Origin: Durusdinium trenchii
Lineage: Eukaryota > Sar > Dinophyceae > Suessiales > Symbiodiniaceae
Direction of reading: 5' to 3'
DNA: 64,000 nt
NCBI GenBank assembly: GCA_963970005.1
Contig: CAXAMN010001248.1
Location: 20,815-84,814 of the forward strand
Both the position numbers and the translations under genes were made by a program. Shown here piece after piece: positions 29,067 through 40,154 of this stretch. Numbering within the stretch: the first letter of the stretch is position 1; the number at the start of each line of letters is the position of its first letter. The notes under the pieces were generated by a model. The model was not told where the DNA came from. It searched no databases and saw only the letters and a program-made list of their open reading frames with translations.

Positions 29067-31996
29067 ACTACCATGCTTGGACAATCTTGAAAGACTTCGA
29101 GCAAAGCATAGCGCGCAGAAAGTGTCCTCGCCCAATACTGGATGCAAAATGCTTGAAACAATAAAGGACATTCATCTCAAACATCCTCAAACCCTCTGCC
29201 AGCCCATGCTTACTTGGCACAAGCAATGCAGACCGCTAGACCGCTTTGCAAATCGGTTCTCTGGGCTTTTCGGCAGAAACACGCAACTTCGGCATCTCCG
29301 AACTGCTTCTTCTAGAACTAGCGCGTGCGAGAGAGAGAGAGAGAGGTCCTGCTTGGCGTGCCCCCTGCGCTGAGCGTTGCAGGTCTTCCGAATCGGCCGA
29401 ATCGGCACGAGCAGTGTTGGTGCCTTCTGTGAGGTCATGAGTCATTGGGCTATGGGTCAAGAACCTCCCCAAAACTCTGGAGTCACGGCCTCTTGAATGA
29501 AGGGTCTTGCGAGCCTTGTCGCAGTGATAGTCACACCCTCGACACCTTGCTGGAACGTCTTACATCGGAGAAGAAAGGCCTCAATGATGGCCACTCCAGT
29601 CCCGGTTTTTTACACCGACCAACCCGGGAAAATTCATGGGCTACGCCGCCCCACCAAAGAAACCATTCCAAACGAGAGACCGGTTTCAGATCCAATAGGT
29701 CCGCCCATTTCACCCGACAGTCTTCCGTTTTGACCTCCGACCTGGTGGCCAGCCATGGGGGGTCTCTGCACGGCTGCAGGGGTCAAGCCAACGGCATCCT
29801 GTCAGAAGCTAAGGGTAGGGTCCGGCTCGAAGGCTCGAAGGGTCTGGCTCCAGCAAAAATAGGTGATCAAGGCGAAAAGGTCGCAAGTCGCAAACTTCTT
29901 GGGGTGTTATCCTGTTACAGTCAACTGTGCACTGTGCAATTGTTGACTTTGGGATTTTGACTTTGGTGGATGCTTCTGGAATGCCACCGCCTTCCTAGTG
30001 GAAAGCGTCCTGCAAAAGCCAAGCCGTAACTGTACAAAAAGACCGATGACGGGCTCACAGCCCCCGCTTTCAGTGCTTCAGAACCCGCCTGCGACGGGTA
30101 GAATGTCCCGTGCGGCTCGAAAAGGGGGAGGGCTTCTCTGTGAACTGGAAAATGTGAAGGTCTCACTTCAGGTGCTTTCCTCCGTGGCATGCTGTGATTA
30201 CACAACCCAGGAGGCAGGTCGATGGAAGAAGGCCCTACCGTGTGCGAACCCGCGCTTCATACAATGCCATGGGATGTGCATTGGACACCACATCCCACTT
30301 GCCTTACATGGTCAGGTCACCGGAAAAAGGGAAGCAAGCTCCCCATGCCGATGCCCGATGCCCGGTGCCGCACTGGCTCAGGGAGTCGGACTCGACTCAA
30401 GGACTCGAAAGCGGAGGAGAAACCCGGTCCTCATCCGTCACCTGGTACTTGCTTGCCCTCAGGTGTCCAAATGCTTTGGCAGACACTCGCCGGCATGTTT
30501 GGGGAAGGCTTTGGCCAACAGGAGGGGGAGTCCAAAGATATACATAAATTAAAAAATATATATATATATATAATATATATATATATATGGCATTCTGTGG
30601 CACCATCTTTGGAACAAAGCCAGCCTCCACCTCCCCAACTCCACACACCCACCCGGCCGGACCCCAAACTCCCGCCTGTGGCGTTCAACAAAGGCGCTGC
30701 ACCTGGGTCGGGTGGTCTGTTCGAGATATATCCGAAGACTTCCTCTCTGGTGGGCAACGTGGACTTCCAGTCGAAAATCCACCGATGGTGTTGCTATGCT
30801 GCTACATTAAAGGCATCACATCACTACTGTTTCGGAGGACCGCCATGCTCAGTGACCCAGGTATCACCTAGGCAAACTATCAAGGTGCCTGGGCACCAAC
30901 GGGTTGGCAGAACGCGGCGGAACGCATGAGAACGGATGCCGCCTTCACCGACGAGTCTGAGGAACTCACCAGGATTCCAGCATTGAAATCTTTGGCACGG
31001 AACCGCTTCCAGCCTGGCCAGGTCTTGGGCATCGGAAGCAGCCAGAACTGAACACAGCTCACCACACCCTGCCGGAAATTGGCCAGTGCCATAGGGCCTC
31101 ACTCTGGGCCATCAAAGGGGTGTGCTGGCGGTTTGGGTTGCTGCAACCCTCCGGAAGGCCAAAACCATCAACAGACCAACATAATCGAACCCCGCCTGAG
31201 TTGGACCTCAGGTGTGGCAAGCGCCCCGGCGGCCCAACACGCTGTGGGCCTCCGATGTCCTGGCCAGCACGGCGGATGGTCGAGTGGTTTTTGGCAGGGC
31301 GGCAGCTAAAGGAAAAAAAGGTTCTACAATGTCCTACTCCGGCCCTGAACCTCTAACAGTCTCAGAACCTTGTGAACCTTCAGGCGATGTCTTCCTTCAG
31401 TTATCGTCTGCAATCCGCACAGCTTTTTGGTGCTGCTTTAACCTAATTCACGAAGTGGCCAATACCATCCGAAGCTTCAAGCATGAAAAAGGCCAAAAGT
31501 CTCTGGAACCTTGAGGTTCATGCCACTCAACCGACTCACCCTTGAAAAGGCTGCAATCTAAAAAGGGCCCTCAAAACATCCACTCCTGTTTCACCACATC
31601 TGGCGGCAGCGTCGGCCACGCACCTTCTTCAGGCACGCCTCAAGCGTCACAACAAGGGAGAGTGCTCGGAACAAGCTGTGCACAAAAGGACTCTAATACT
31701 CGAGATGAACGGAAGCTCCTGTCACCATGGGCAAGGTGTGTTTTGATGAACCCGATGCATACTGTTTCTTGCTTCAGAGATCTTTGGAGGTCTTATATAT
31801 CTTATAGATATATATATATATAAAGCAAGTGGATGCAAGTGGGATAAGGAGGACTGCTCAGGCCCTGTCTCTTTGGAAGGTCACAACACACAGTTGCCGT
31901 ACTTGCGACATGCCCGGCTCCACTTGCAGAAGCTCAGGCTCAAGCAGCAAATTCAAAAGGGAGCTCATCTAATACTATATGGAGTGATCCCAAAAC
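28923..31996. other. Spacer with AT microsatellites and a few weak exon candidates
   Basis: TA/TG microsatellites lie at 29030-29066 and 30555-30590 and an AG run at 29328-29346. Minus-strand stretches near 29240-29430 (ending MPKLRVSAEKPREPICKAV) and 30900-31090 (ALANFRQGVVSCVQFWLL) look mildly coding, but I found no convincing splice frame. Nothing else is recognised. Confidence 0.35.
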
Positions 31997-32338
31997 ATGT
32001 CTCAACTTCTATCAGCTTTATTCTATCTGTTACTGTGCCACCTTAGGAGCACCTTATTAGGACTTTTTGCGCTGCAGGAAGAAACATCCACGGATCAGGC
32101 TGCTGAATTAGTCAGGGCGTTAGGCGTTCAGCAGGGTTTATTGGGTGTTCTTTCCAGCCTGTTTGTGGCTGTTGGTTGGTTTCCACCACAAGCTACTCAG
32201 CTACTATTTTTCGATGAAGTGAGTCGAACGTCGGAGATTGGACCCTGGCTCCAGCTCCACCAAGGGGTGGGACGGTGGGGGATGGTCGAGGACCAGGAGG
32301 TTTCACGAATCTTGGGCCGCCCAGGCGAAACTCCATGA
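31997..32338 (+). CDS. Hypothetical small ORF or exon
   Basis: An ATG-started 113-aa frame opens with the hydrophobic MSQLLSALFYLLLCHLRSTL, followed by AAELVRALGVQQGLLGVL. The amino acid make-up is protein-like and it is one of the few plus-strand candidates. I recognise no family, and no promoter or splice context supports it. Confidence 0.25.
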   Translation: MSQLLSALFYLLLCHLRSTLLGLFALQEETSTDQAAELVRALGVQQGLLGVLSSLFVAVGWFPPQATQLLFFDEVSRTSEIGPWLQLHQGVGRWGMVEDQEVSRILGRPGETP

Positions 32339-32721
32339 GCTTGCGCACAGCTGCCCGGGCTTCCTGTGTTTCGGCATGAGGCTCTTTGGGTTTCTGGGCA
32401 TTTGTACGTCAGGACGCGCATTCAACATCACCTTGATCTACATATGTCTACATATTTGCGACCACCATCATAAGTTCAGAACAAGATACTGTTGTTCGCC
32501 TTCATGCCGTCTGCACCGTGGTGGGAAAAACCGTCGTCGCGTCTGTGTGATACAGCATAAATACATTGCACATCACTACTTCCGTGAAAAAATAGACCGC
32601 AGTCCCTGGCCCACAACGGAAAAGGGGTCGGATCTAGCAGTTCTCAGCATCTACAGCAGTGACCAAGAATCAGCATGAGCATTCTGGATTTAGAGCACTG
32701 AACCTCCCAGTCTCGCAGCTG

Positions 32722-32787
32722 TCACGACCGGTCCTGAGGCACACCACAGCGGCCCAGCGGACACTGCCGCCCGCGCCGGAGCCAAGC
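32722..32787 (-). CDS. RING-H2 finger protein, exon 2 (C-terminal)
   Basis: After acceptor cctgcag|G the frame reads AWLRRGRQCPLGRCGVPQ, then a stop. Spliced to exon 1 it continues DCIK directly into AWLRR..CP, the standard end of a RING-H2 finger. The final Cys pair is spaced C-x4-C instead of the usual C-x2-C. The intron of about 241 nt is GC-AG. Confidence 0.55.
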   Translation of the reverse strand, partial: AWLRRGRQCPLGRCGVPQDRS

Positions 32788-33028
32788 CTGCAGGCAGTTT
32801 CCAAAGAGAGAAATGGGCATGGTGAAGCGCGAGCCTCACTGCAAGAGCAAATCCCACAGCGCAAAAAAACGGTCTTCTCAAGGTTTTTTGGCCCATTGAC
32901 TTGCACTTGGTCAAAGTCACCCGGCCACACTGTAGATCTCTGTAGGCTCTCTCTTCGCATCTAGTCTTCCTGGACATCTTGCGACCCCGAAACGCCCCCC
33001 AGACGCCCTGACCGACCGGCAGACCGGC

Positions 33029-33208
33029 CTTGATGCAGTCGCCATGGAAGCAATGCCCACACGGCAACTGCCGCACCGAGGCGCCCGCCTCGGCACCGCC
33101 CAAGCAAATCGCACAGCTCCAAACCTGGGCAAAAGCCGCACACGCCGCACCCACTGACCCGTGACCCGGCGTAGGGAATTGTTGAAAGGATGGACTATAG
33201 AGGTTCAT
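33029..33208 (-). CDS. RING-H2 finger protein, exon 1
   Basis: The frame contains CAICLGG, 14 residues, then CGHCFHGDCIK. That gives the first six zinc ligands of a RING-H2 domain (C-x2-C, C-x-H, H-x2-C), typical of E3 ubiquitin ligases. The exon ends ATCAAG|GCCGGT, a GC donor in phase 0. Joined to 32722-32787 it completes the RING. The ATG at 33208 is possible, but an acceptor (gggtcag) inside suggests the true N terminus may lie further upstream. Confidence 0.6.
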
Positions 33209-33498
33209 GCTGGTTCATCCGCTGCTTGGGTGGGGGGAAAATGCCACTTTCCAACATGTTGAGTCCTGAAGCAAGATGCGGCCTATGAAGTGGAGGATCA
33301 GTTGTCAGCTGAAGCGGGACCTTTTAGGACTATGCTGAAACACGCATCGGCTCAAAGCCTGTACTGAAAACAAGCAAAACATAGAAAAGCCATCCTGCGG
33401 AAAGCCAAGATGGACCTTTTCAACGGTTGTGGCAGGTGGCCCCAATTCGACTACGTTTCATGTTGAATTTTGCAGTTTCAATACATATATATATATAT

Positions 33499-33780
33499 AA
33501 AGAAGCATTCAACTCACTTTTGATCCACTTCGCAGCGATATTGTCAACATTAAATCGTCCAAGGAACAAACACAATAGTCGACTAACCGTCAGACCAAAA
33601 GGTTTCCCTACCTTTTTGGAGGGCGACCCATCACACCCGGCCACACCCTGGGTGAGTGGGATCCCCCGACTGCTCCACATTTGGTGAGCCACACCTCCTA
33701 ACCACTGGTGGACCGACATGAAAAAATTAAAAATGAACGGTCATTTTCTTCGCTTCATGGCTTTCATTGGTCCCCTTCCA
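33499..33780 (-). repeat. Split direct repeat B2 (outer)
   Basis: It is nearly identical to 33879-34179, starting aaagaagcattc and ending tccccttcca. It lacks about 19 nt present in B1 just before the last 50 bp. It forms the 3' end of the element. Confidence 0.85.
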
Positions 33781-33811
33781 GGAGCCACGGCTCCCGGGTG
33801 GTGAGGGGGGG

Positions 33812-33879
33812 AGCTTGATGAAAAACACTGCGGAATCAAAGATACATTGAAGCTTCTTATCTAACGGGCCGTAGAGTCA
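33812..33879 (-). repeat. Split direct repeat A2 (inner copy of the 5' end)
   Basis: The stretch agcttgatgaaaaacactg through gggccgtagagtca is repeated at 41356-41424, with one base missing. It lies between B1 and B2, exactly where PAT-like elements carry A2. Just outside it, 33781-33794 is a small hairpin, ggagcc-ac-ggctcc. Confidence 0.85.
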
Positions 33880-34179
33880 AAGAAGCATTCAACTCACTTT
33901 TGATCCACTTCGCAGCGATATTGTCAACATTAAATCGTCCAAGGAACAAACACAATAGTCGACTAACCGTCAGACCAAAAGGTTTCCCTACCTTTTTGGA
34001 GGGCGACCCATCACACCCGGCCACACCCTGGGTGAGTGGGATCCCCCGACTGCTCCACATTTGGTGAGCCACACCTCCTAACCACTGGTGGACGCAGTTC
34101 CCTGACAATAGTCGACAGGAAAAAACGAAAAATGAACGGTCATTTTCTTCGCTTCATGGCTTTCATTGGTCCCCTTCCA
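33879..34179 (-). repeat. Split direct repeat B1 (inner)
   Basis: It is the second copy of the B repeat. Its first 40 bp on the element strand are the 3' end of the recombinase ORF, so the repeat starts inside coding sequence. Confidence 0.85.
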
Positions 34180-35171
34180 CGTCCCCCTGTTCTTCCGACA
34201 GGAGGCTCAAGTGTTGGAAAGGCTGGGCGTAAAAGAAAGTTCCTGTACACAGTCAAGTAAGGCTTCAGTTTCGGATCTTGTGGGGGTAATCGCATCTGGG
34301 CCAGGACTGCAAGGCCCTCATTGAGGTATAGGCGGGCACTTTTTTGCGTGTGCCACCGCCCCTGTACAAGTATCCAATCGAGGTTTTGGCGCTTTTGAAA
34401 GAAAAACGTGGCCCCTCCTCGCCTGAGCGAGTACGGGCGGAACTGGAACGAAGCTACTCCAAGCTTCTCTAAAGCGTGGTTGAACAACTGTCGCCACTTT
34501 GGAGGCGTTGAAGTCATGGGCGCCCCTGCCGGCACTCCCTTCTTCCACTCTTTGACCAGATGAACAATGGGCTCAAGCCCTAACACCACACTTTCTGCGC
34601 CATGCCGCTTCCCGCCTTTCGTGAACCCCAGGCTGATTACAGCTTGAAGAGCACCTTTTGCACAATCAATGTGACTAGAAAGTAAGCCAAGGACTTCACC
34701 CGTCCGCAGCATGCAGTAGTATCCTATCAGCAGTGAAAGCGCAAAGGAATGGTGGTTGCTAAAAATTGCCCGTCCGGCCATAGCCTGGACAACATGTTCA
34801 GGCAAGGGTGGCGCCCTACTTGGTATTTCATTGTGTTGCCAAGTACGCAGGAGCCTCCAGGCTGCCGGCATATGGTTACGGAGGCCAGGTTGAGTGTCCT
34901 GCAAGCCTGCAAGCGTGTCACACGCTTGGCCGCGTCCTTTGCCGCTAGACCAGAGATGCTCGAGGTAGTCACAAACCAAGGGGTCAAGACGACGCTTGTC
35001 GGTAGGGAGGTGAAGGTTCTCCGCTTTGAGAAACTGCAAAAACCCATCAACAGCTTTGTCGTATCTCTTACGCGTGGCAGGTTGCACAGTCAGCCCTTTG
35101 AGGCTACCGAGTTGTTTCCGCATCTTTGCTCGCTCCTGTTCTGTTCCTCCTTCTAAAATTCGCTTAGGCAT
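34140..35171 (-). CDS. Tyrosine recombinase of the DIRS-like element
   Basis: An intact frame of 343 aa starts at ATG 35171 (MPKRILEGG). The N-terminal core-binding region is near TRKRYDKAVDGFLQFLK. The catalytic domain shows the first Arg in YYCMLRTGEVLGLL, the second in YSLRRGGATFFF (a Tyr replaces the usual His), GRWHTQKSARLYL with the Trp and the nucleophile Tyr. It would integrate the circular cDNA. The upstream frame overlaps the end of the RNase H frame by about 115 nt in another phase. The C terminus KAMKRRK is encoded inside repeat B1. Confidence 0.8.
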   Translation of the reverse strand: MPKRILEGGTEQERAKMRKQLGSLKGLTVQPATRKRYDKAVDGFLQFLKAENLHLPTDKRRLDPLVCDYLEHLWSSGKGRGQACDTLAGLQDTQPGLRNHMPAAWRLLRTWQHNEIPSRAPPLPEHVVQAMAGRAIFSNHHSFALSLLIGYYCMLRTGEVLGLLSSHIDCAKGALQAVISLGFTKGGKRHGAESVVLGLEPIVHLVKEWKKGVPAGAPMTSTPPKWRQLFNHALEKLGVASFQFRPYSLRRGGATFFFQKRQNLDWILVQGRWHTQKSARLYLNEGLAVLAQMRLPPQDPKLKPYLTVYRNFLLRPAFPTLEPPVGRTGGRGRGPMKAMKRRK

Positions 35172-35670
35172 TTCTAAACTTGGTCTTGACACGAGACCCC
35201 CAACGGCTTGGCTTGTCCGCCGGGTTCGTGTCGGTCGACACATATGCCCAAAAGAACTGCGAGTTGGAACAGAGAACAAGAGCGTTGATGCGCGACATAG
35301 TTGCCCTCAGGCGCCTAGAGCTGGTTCTGCCACGCGTCAGAGCGTGCAGACATACCAATGAATCCGTGAGATGCAACATGCGGCGGTTGAAGTGCCCACA
35401 ATGCTCGATACGCCAACGCACACTGTTGAGGATCGCCCTGAGCTCGAGAGAGTTGATGTGCTCCTTCCCGCGCCGCCATTTCCATCCGGTGACCACCCGC
35501 CACCGCCAGAGCTTGGCTGGGATGGTGGCCCTCAAACGATGGAACTTGACAAGCTGGGTGCTTGGGGTACTCAGCGGTATATCCTCACCCTTCATGCTCA
35601 CCATGTTGCACAACTTGAATGCCAAGTCCTGCTCTGACCCTGCCCCTGGTTGAGCGCGTCGCAGAGGCAA
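35164..35670 (-). pseudogene. RNase H, C-terminal part, of the DIRS-like element
   Basis: The frame reads KLWRWRVVTGWKW, HINSLELRAILNSVRW, LHLTDSLVCLHALTRGRTSS, and ends near VSTDTNPADKPSRWG. These are the second catalytic acid (ELRA), the third (TDS) and the N-x-x-AD-x-x-SR ending of retroelement RNase H. The first strand with DAS is 1.2 kb away on the other side of the methyltransferase. Confidence 0.7.
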
Positions 35671-35776
35671 CCTGACTAGCCGTCCTGGATGGTCTCAGCG
35701 GCACCGGGACGGGTCTTATCGACCACATCTTGGGGGGTCATGGGTGTGTCACCCACGAGGCGTGAGATCAACTGGC

Positions 35777-36875
35777 TTAGAAGCCATCCGACCACCGGCA
35801 CGCTCCAAGAATTCCCAAGCAATGTAAGCCGCCGATCCAGGTACCCGTCCTCCTTGCGTTCACTCTTGGAGCAGCATCCTGCCGTATAGTATAATAGTGG
35901 ACTGGAAATCCAAGCATGACCTCGCGTTCGGCGACTGATGGCACGCGAACCTCCCCCTGGCGATTGACCAAGCCACGCCGGTCCATATATTGGTATGGGG
36001 GGAACCGATGAAGGTCATCACCCCAACGTTTGAGCTCATGAGCGGCACACTCACGCAACCCTGCTGGCTTCCTACCGGGAGTTGATGACGGCCTGGAGGT
36101 TGCAAAGGTAGGGAAAGATGTGGTCGGATCCACTTTGTCCCAGCCGGCCTCCAAGACCTCTGCTAGCTCCTGCCTCGCAAAAGGCATCATACATTGACTG
36201 CCTGCGTCGTGTCAAGAGTTGCACCTTCCCCCTCAACAAGCTCCCAAGTGCACCAATACAAGCGCGGCCTGTGACACCAAGTAAGGTTCCAGCATCGATA
36301 TGCACTGGTTGTTCTCCGAAATCTCTGCTCATGTGGTCCCTGTCAACATGGTCCATGGAGCTCACACTCTCCATCAAGGTATGCACTTGGCACCACCGAA
36401 AGTGCCCCTTGACCAGCTGCGTGATCCTTGAGACGTGAACGTACAAGCATGACCGTGCGTCGCGCAATGCCCCCTTGCGATCAGCGTTTAGCCCCGAGAC
36501 GCCTTGACACGGCGGTCCGGCACCAATCAAGACCAATGCTGCCTGCGAGAGCTTCAGGCTCCAACCCCTGACGTCTTCATCCTGCACTGCCGCCACGTCA
36601 TCACAGTGGAGGACTCCTGGATAGTGCGACTCGACAACCCTACGCGCTGTTGCCTCCTTTTCAACAGAGATGTACCCCAGGACAGAGACTCCTTGTAGCC
36701 CAGTGGCCACTCGAAGCGCTCCTATCCGTCGAAGAGCCCTATCACTACCACCTGCAACGAGTCCAGGGGCTGAAGCCTCTGCCCCCGCAAGCCACCTGCC
36801 ACAGCCATGCTGCCCACCGAAGTCAGGCCTGCTGATCGGCATACTCCACCCCCGCTCAGTGAGGCGTCGGAACAA
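35777..36875 (-). pseudogene. DNMT3-like cytosine-C5 DNA methyltransferase inside the retroelement
   Basis: In element order: motif I, VVVIGLFDG then IGALRVATGL, split by a one-base frameshift near 36725; motif IV GAGPPCQGVSGLNADRKG with the catalytic PCQ; motif VI-like LMESVSSMD; the target/late region PSVAEREVMLGFPVHYY; and motif X TLLGNSWSVPVVGWL, which lies in a different frame at about 35780-35830. SWSVPV is the DNMT3-type form of motif X, and (M)ENV-x-SMD is DNMT3-like too, here ESV. The enzyme would methylate cytosine C5, probably CpG. At least two frameshifts make this copy non-functional. The length, about 350 aa, suits a bare catalytic domain. Confidence 0.8.
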
Positions 36876-37474
36876 GTCACCATGGGGTGCACCTCAGTGC
36901 GGAAGTCCATTCGCACCAGCGGCAAGAGACAGAGGTACCTGACGAGCTCCAACCTGCGCTCCGGTGGCAAGACCTGATACCTAGCCTCCACATTGTTGAA
37001 ACTCTCAATGAAACGCCACACCGCGTTGAGGGCACCCAACATCGGTCTCCGAAACATGGAGAAGTAGACCAGGCCCCCGCAAACGACCTGCATCTGTCGC
37101 TGACTGACCTGCCGTTGCTGCATCAGGGTGATCGCCAGGCTGAAGTACTTCTCCTGTTTAGCCTCCTTGGGTATTGCAACTCCACGGAGGCCATCCACCG
37201 TTGCACCCTGGAGTTCACACCTCGACGAACGCTCCACGGCCTTCTTCACGTTCCTCGGGACCTCCCAGCGCTCATACTCCTGGCGCAGTGCCAGAATCCC
37301 TTCCGGCACCGTTCCTTCGACTTCAACCATGCCAGTTGCAACCACCTTCTCCAGGACGTCATAGTTGTCCAGGTAGACACGCCAACAGGGGTTAGCCACG
37401 GTGAAGCTCCTATCCTTCCGCAGCTCGGCACCGTCCACGTGTGCTGCCCTACCGTCAACTGTTGACCAACGCAC
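36722..37474 (-). pseudogene. RT palm/thumb and first RNase H strand of the DIRS-like element
   Basis: The frame contains CWRVYLDNYDVLEKV, at the position of RT motif C (YxDD), here YLDN with Asn for the second Asp. The thumb follows, then HPMVTCSDASLSGGGVC, the first RNase H strand with its catalytic DAS. After that the frame runs directly into methyltransferase motif I and stops at a frameshift. The upstream join to motif B is also broken. Confidence 0.7.
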
Positions 37475-37505
37475 TATAGGTTCCTGTGCACATGCTGTGC
37501 AATGC

Positions 37506-40154
37506 TCATCGAGTTAAGGAATCCCATGGGCAGGACCCTTGACGCAAGATAGGTGGATGCCCTTGAAGTTCAGGTGGTAAGACATGACCAGGGACAACCT
37601 TGTTGAATGCCAAGAATTTTGTCCAGCAGCGTGGTACCTTCATGGTATAAAAAAAGCACTTCACATCTTCAGATGAAATCAATAGGTTCTCATCAGGCTG
37701 GAGGAAATAGGGGTTCATCATTCCCCATGATGGGAGCGTGTCAACGTCTCCGCCCAGGGGTTCACACAACTCATTCAATGGTACCAGATTCATAATAATC
37801 AGCCTGCAAATCTCAACATTCTCAGGTGTCCACTCCTCCTTAGAAACGCCAAATAGTCCGTTCAGGAGTGGGGTGCTCCCGATATGGAAAACTTCCGACT
37901 CTTCTAGATAACAGCAGACGCCCGACTCAACAAGCCCTGTGCACATCTCACCCCAGGCTGCTTCCTCTACCATAACCTTGGGTTGTGAAACCTTACCCCA
38001 AAGATGGCAGGGTTTGAGGAACCGATCGAAAGACTCAACATACTCCCGACAGCCCAAGGAGCACACCTCTTCTAGCGGCACCGCTCCAATCTCCTTTGGC
38101 AGCGCCGGCCCGATGTTTGCCGATGTGACCCATTTCGCAACTTTCACCTCATCACCCTTGTAATCTATACCCCGAACAGCGAAAAACGTTGTCCAGTCAA
38201 CTCCCACGCTCTTCAGTCCAAGCTCACAAAATCGTTCAACCTCGATGTAAAGCCCCCTCATCACTTTTTCTTGTAGTTCTGAAGCCTTTGTATCATTGCA
38301 AAGGGGTACTCCCCAAAATGAATTCAACCCAACACATACGCATCTCATCCACTGCCAAACATCCTCGAACCCAGAAGGCCACAAGTTCCTAAAATGCTCA
38401 ATGGAGGTGGGCAAAGGAAAGACAGATTTACTGATCCCCTTGCCCGTGGTCTGGCTGCGAAGTGGTGAAACCTCCATGAACCAGCGAACCAGTAGTCCCC
38501 CGAGTTCCGAGATTGATCGACCGACGAAATTCTCTCCCTCGCTCACTTTTTGCGCTGACCTCACGACGGCGTCAGGCGCCTTCACCTTACCCTCTTCGCT
38601 CACAAATGGCGGGGGCATCGGTGGGAATTGTCGTAGTGCATCGTCTCCCAACGAGGTCGACGTCGTGGTAGGCTGAACTACAACAGCCTGCATGCTTCCA
38701 TCAAGCCCGACTGCACCGGTACCCAGTGCTCCAACCAGGTCTCCAACCCGTTCAGGAGTCCCGTCTCCCGGTAGTGCAATGCATCCCGTCATACTCAATC
38801 TCTCTGCCCTCCCGTCACCAGGAGTGCTCACTTGCTCTGCTGATCCTCCTTGGGGTGTGGTTTGCCTTTCTCCTTGCCTCCTTTTCCTTTGCCCTTGTCG
38901 CGGCCCTTGCCCTTGCTTTTGCCATCCGCTTTCCCGCCTCTCGCTCACCCCTCGGGAAAGGATGCGAGCATGCGGGTCCGGGCCTCGGTGTGTGCTGCAC
39001 GTTGCGCTGAAACCAATTCTTCTTGTCCTGTCATGCTCAACAGATCGCCCGGCCCGATTTCTAGGCGTTGCGTCACTGACCAGTGACTCCCCCATGAGGC
39101 CCGCTTCTACCGCTTTCATCCTCTGGAGTAAAACGTCTAGGGCCTTGGAGGGCCTTGCCTTCAACATCATGTCGGCGGCCATTGCAAGCGTCAAGAGCTC
39201 CCGGGCGGCCGGGCCTGTGGCCCGCTTCTGGAGGCGCTGCCTCATGTAAAGCATCGCCACTGGACCCAAGGAGCCAGCCATCTGTTCGGCTCCCGCTTCT
39301 TCCAACAATTTTCCACGCATCTTTGTAAGGGCTTGCCATGCCAACGCACCAGGAGCCCGTTGGGCTACCCGTTGTATCTTCGTTTCCCCTTCGAAGAGCG
39401 TGTCCTCCACTTCCTCGCCAAAGTCGCTGGTCTCCCTCGACGAGGAGCTTCCGCTCCCGGAGCTCGTCTTGTCCTTGGTCTTGCGTTTTGCAGCTTTTTT
39501 GGCACAATGAAGAACTCTTCGACGGACCTTTTCTCTCCTGTCCAGCCCTGTCCCCGCGAACAGGGCATCGTAGTCCTTCATAGATGCCAGGCGCGGCTGC
39601 CTCCCATCCAGCTTGGCGGATCTGCTGCTGCAGGTAGAGCTCGACCTCCTCCTCTTGCTGCTCTTGGCCTTCTCGGCCTTGTCCTCTTTCTCCTTTGGGC
39701 TCGGACTGCGATGCTTCTCCTTCTTTTTCCTCTTCGGGCTCCTTCCTCTGCTCTTCTTTTTCTCTTTCTTCTTTCCCTTCTTTCGACTGGGGCTCCGACG
39801 TCTGTCCTCGTCCTCTGCGGTCTTTCTTCCTCCATCGTCTGGATGATCTCCTCGAGCAGGAGCCAATGCGGCGTCCCGAGCACGCAATGCGGCAAGCTCG
39901 TCCAAGCCTGGATCGACTGGGTCGACTGCTTCTAGACTTCGCATCCAGCCTTCCTCTGCTCCTAGCCTTGAAGGACGCTGCATCTTCAGGCCATGCACCA
40001 AGTCCTCCGCTATGCGTTCGCCCGTGCACGCGCTCGGGCAACGGTGAACCCTGATAGTGGTCCCGGGTCTCCCGCTCTGGTATTTGAGCAGGCCCTCTGA
40101 TGTCGTCCCTGTCACGCTGAGCAGGTAGTGAATTGCTTCCGGCTCCACGTCCAC
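37506..40154 (-). pseudogene. Gag-like region and RT N-terminal half of the DIRS-like element
   Basis: An 882-aa open stretch follows in frame after a TGA at 40155-40157. It has a Lys/Arg/Ser-rich tract (KKKEKKKSRGRSPKRKKKEK and more) resembling an SR/nuclear-targeting region, then a globular part, and finally RT: LLISSEDVKCFFYTMKVP is motif A. Motif B, VLPMGFLNSMSIAQHVH, lies just downstream at about 37480-37545 in another frame, so a frameshift separates motifs A and B. Confidence 0.7.
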
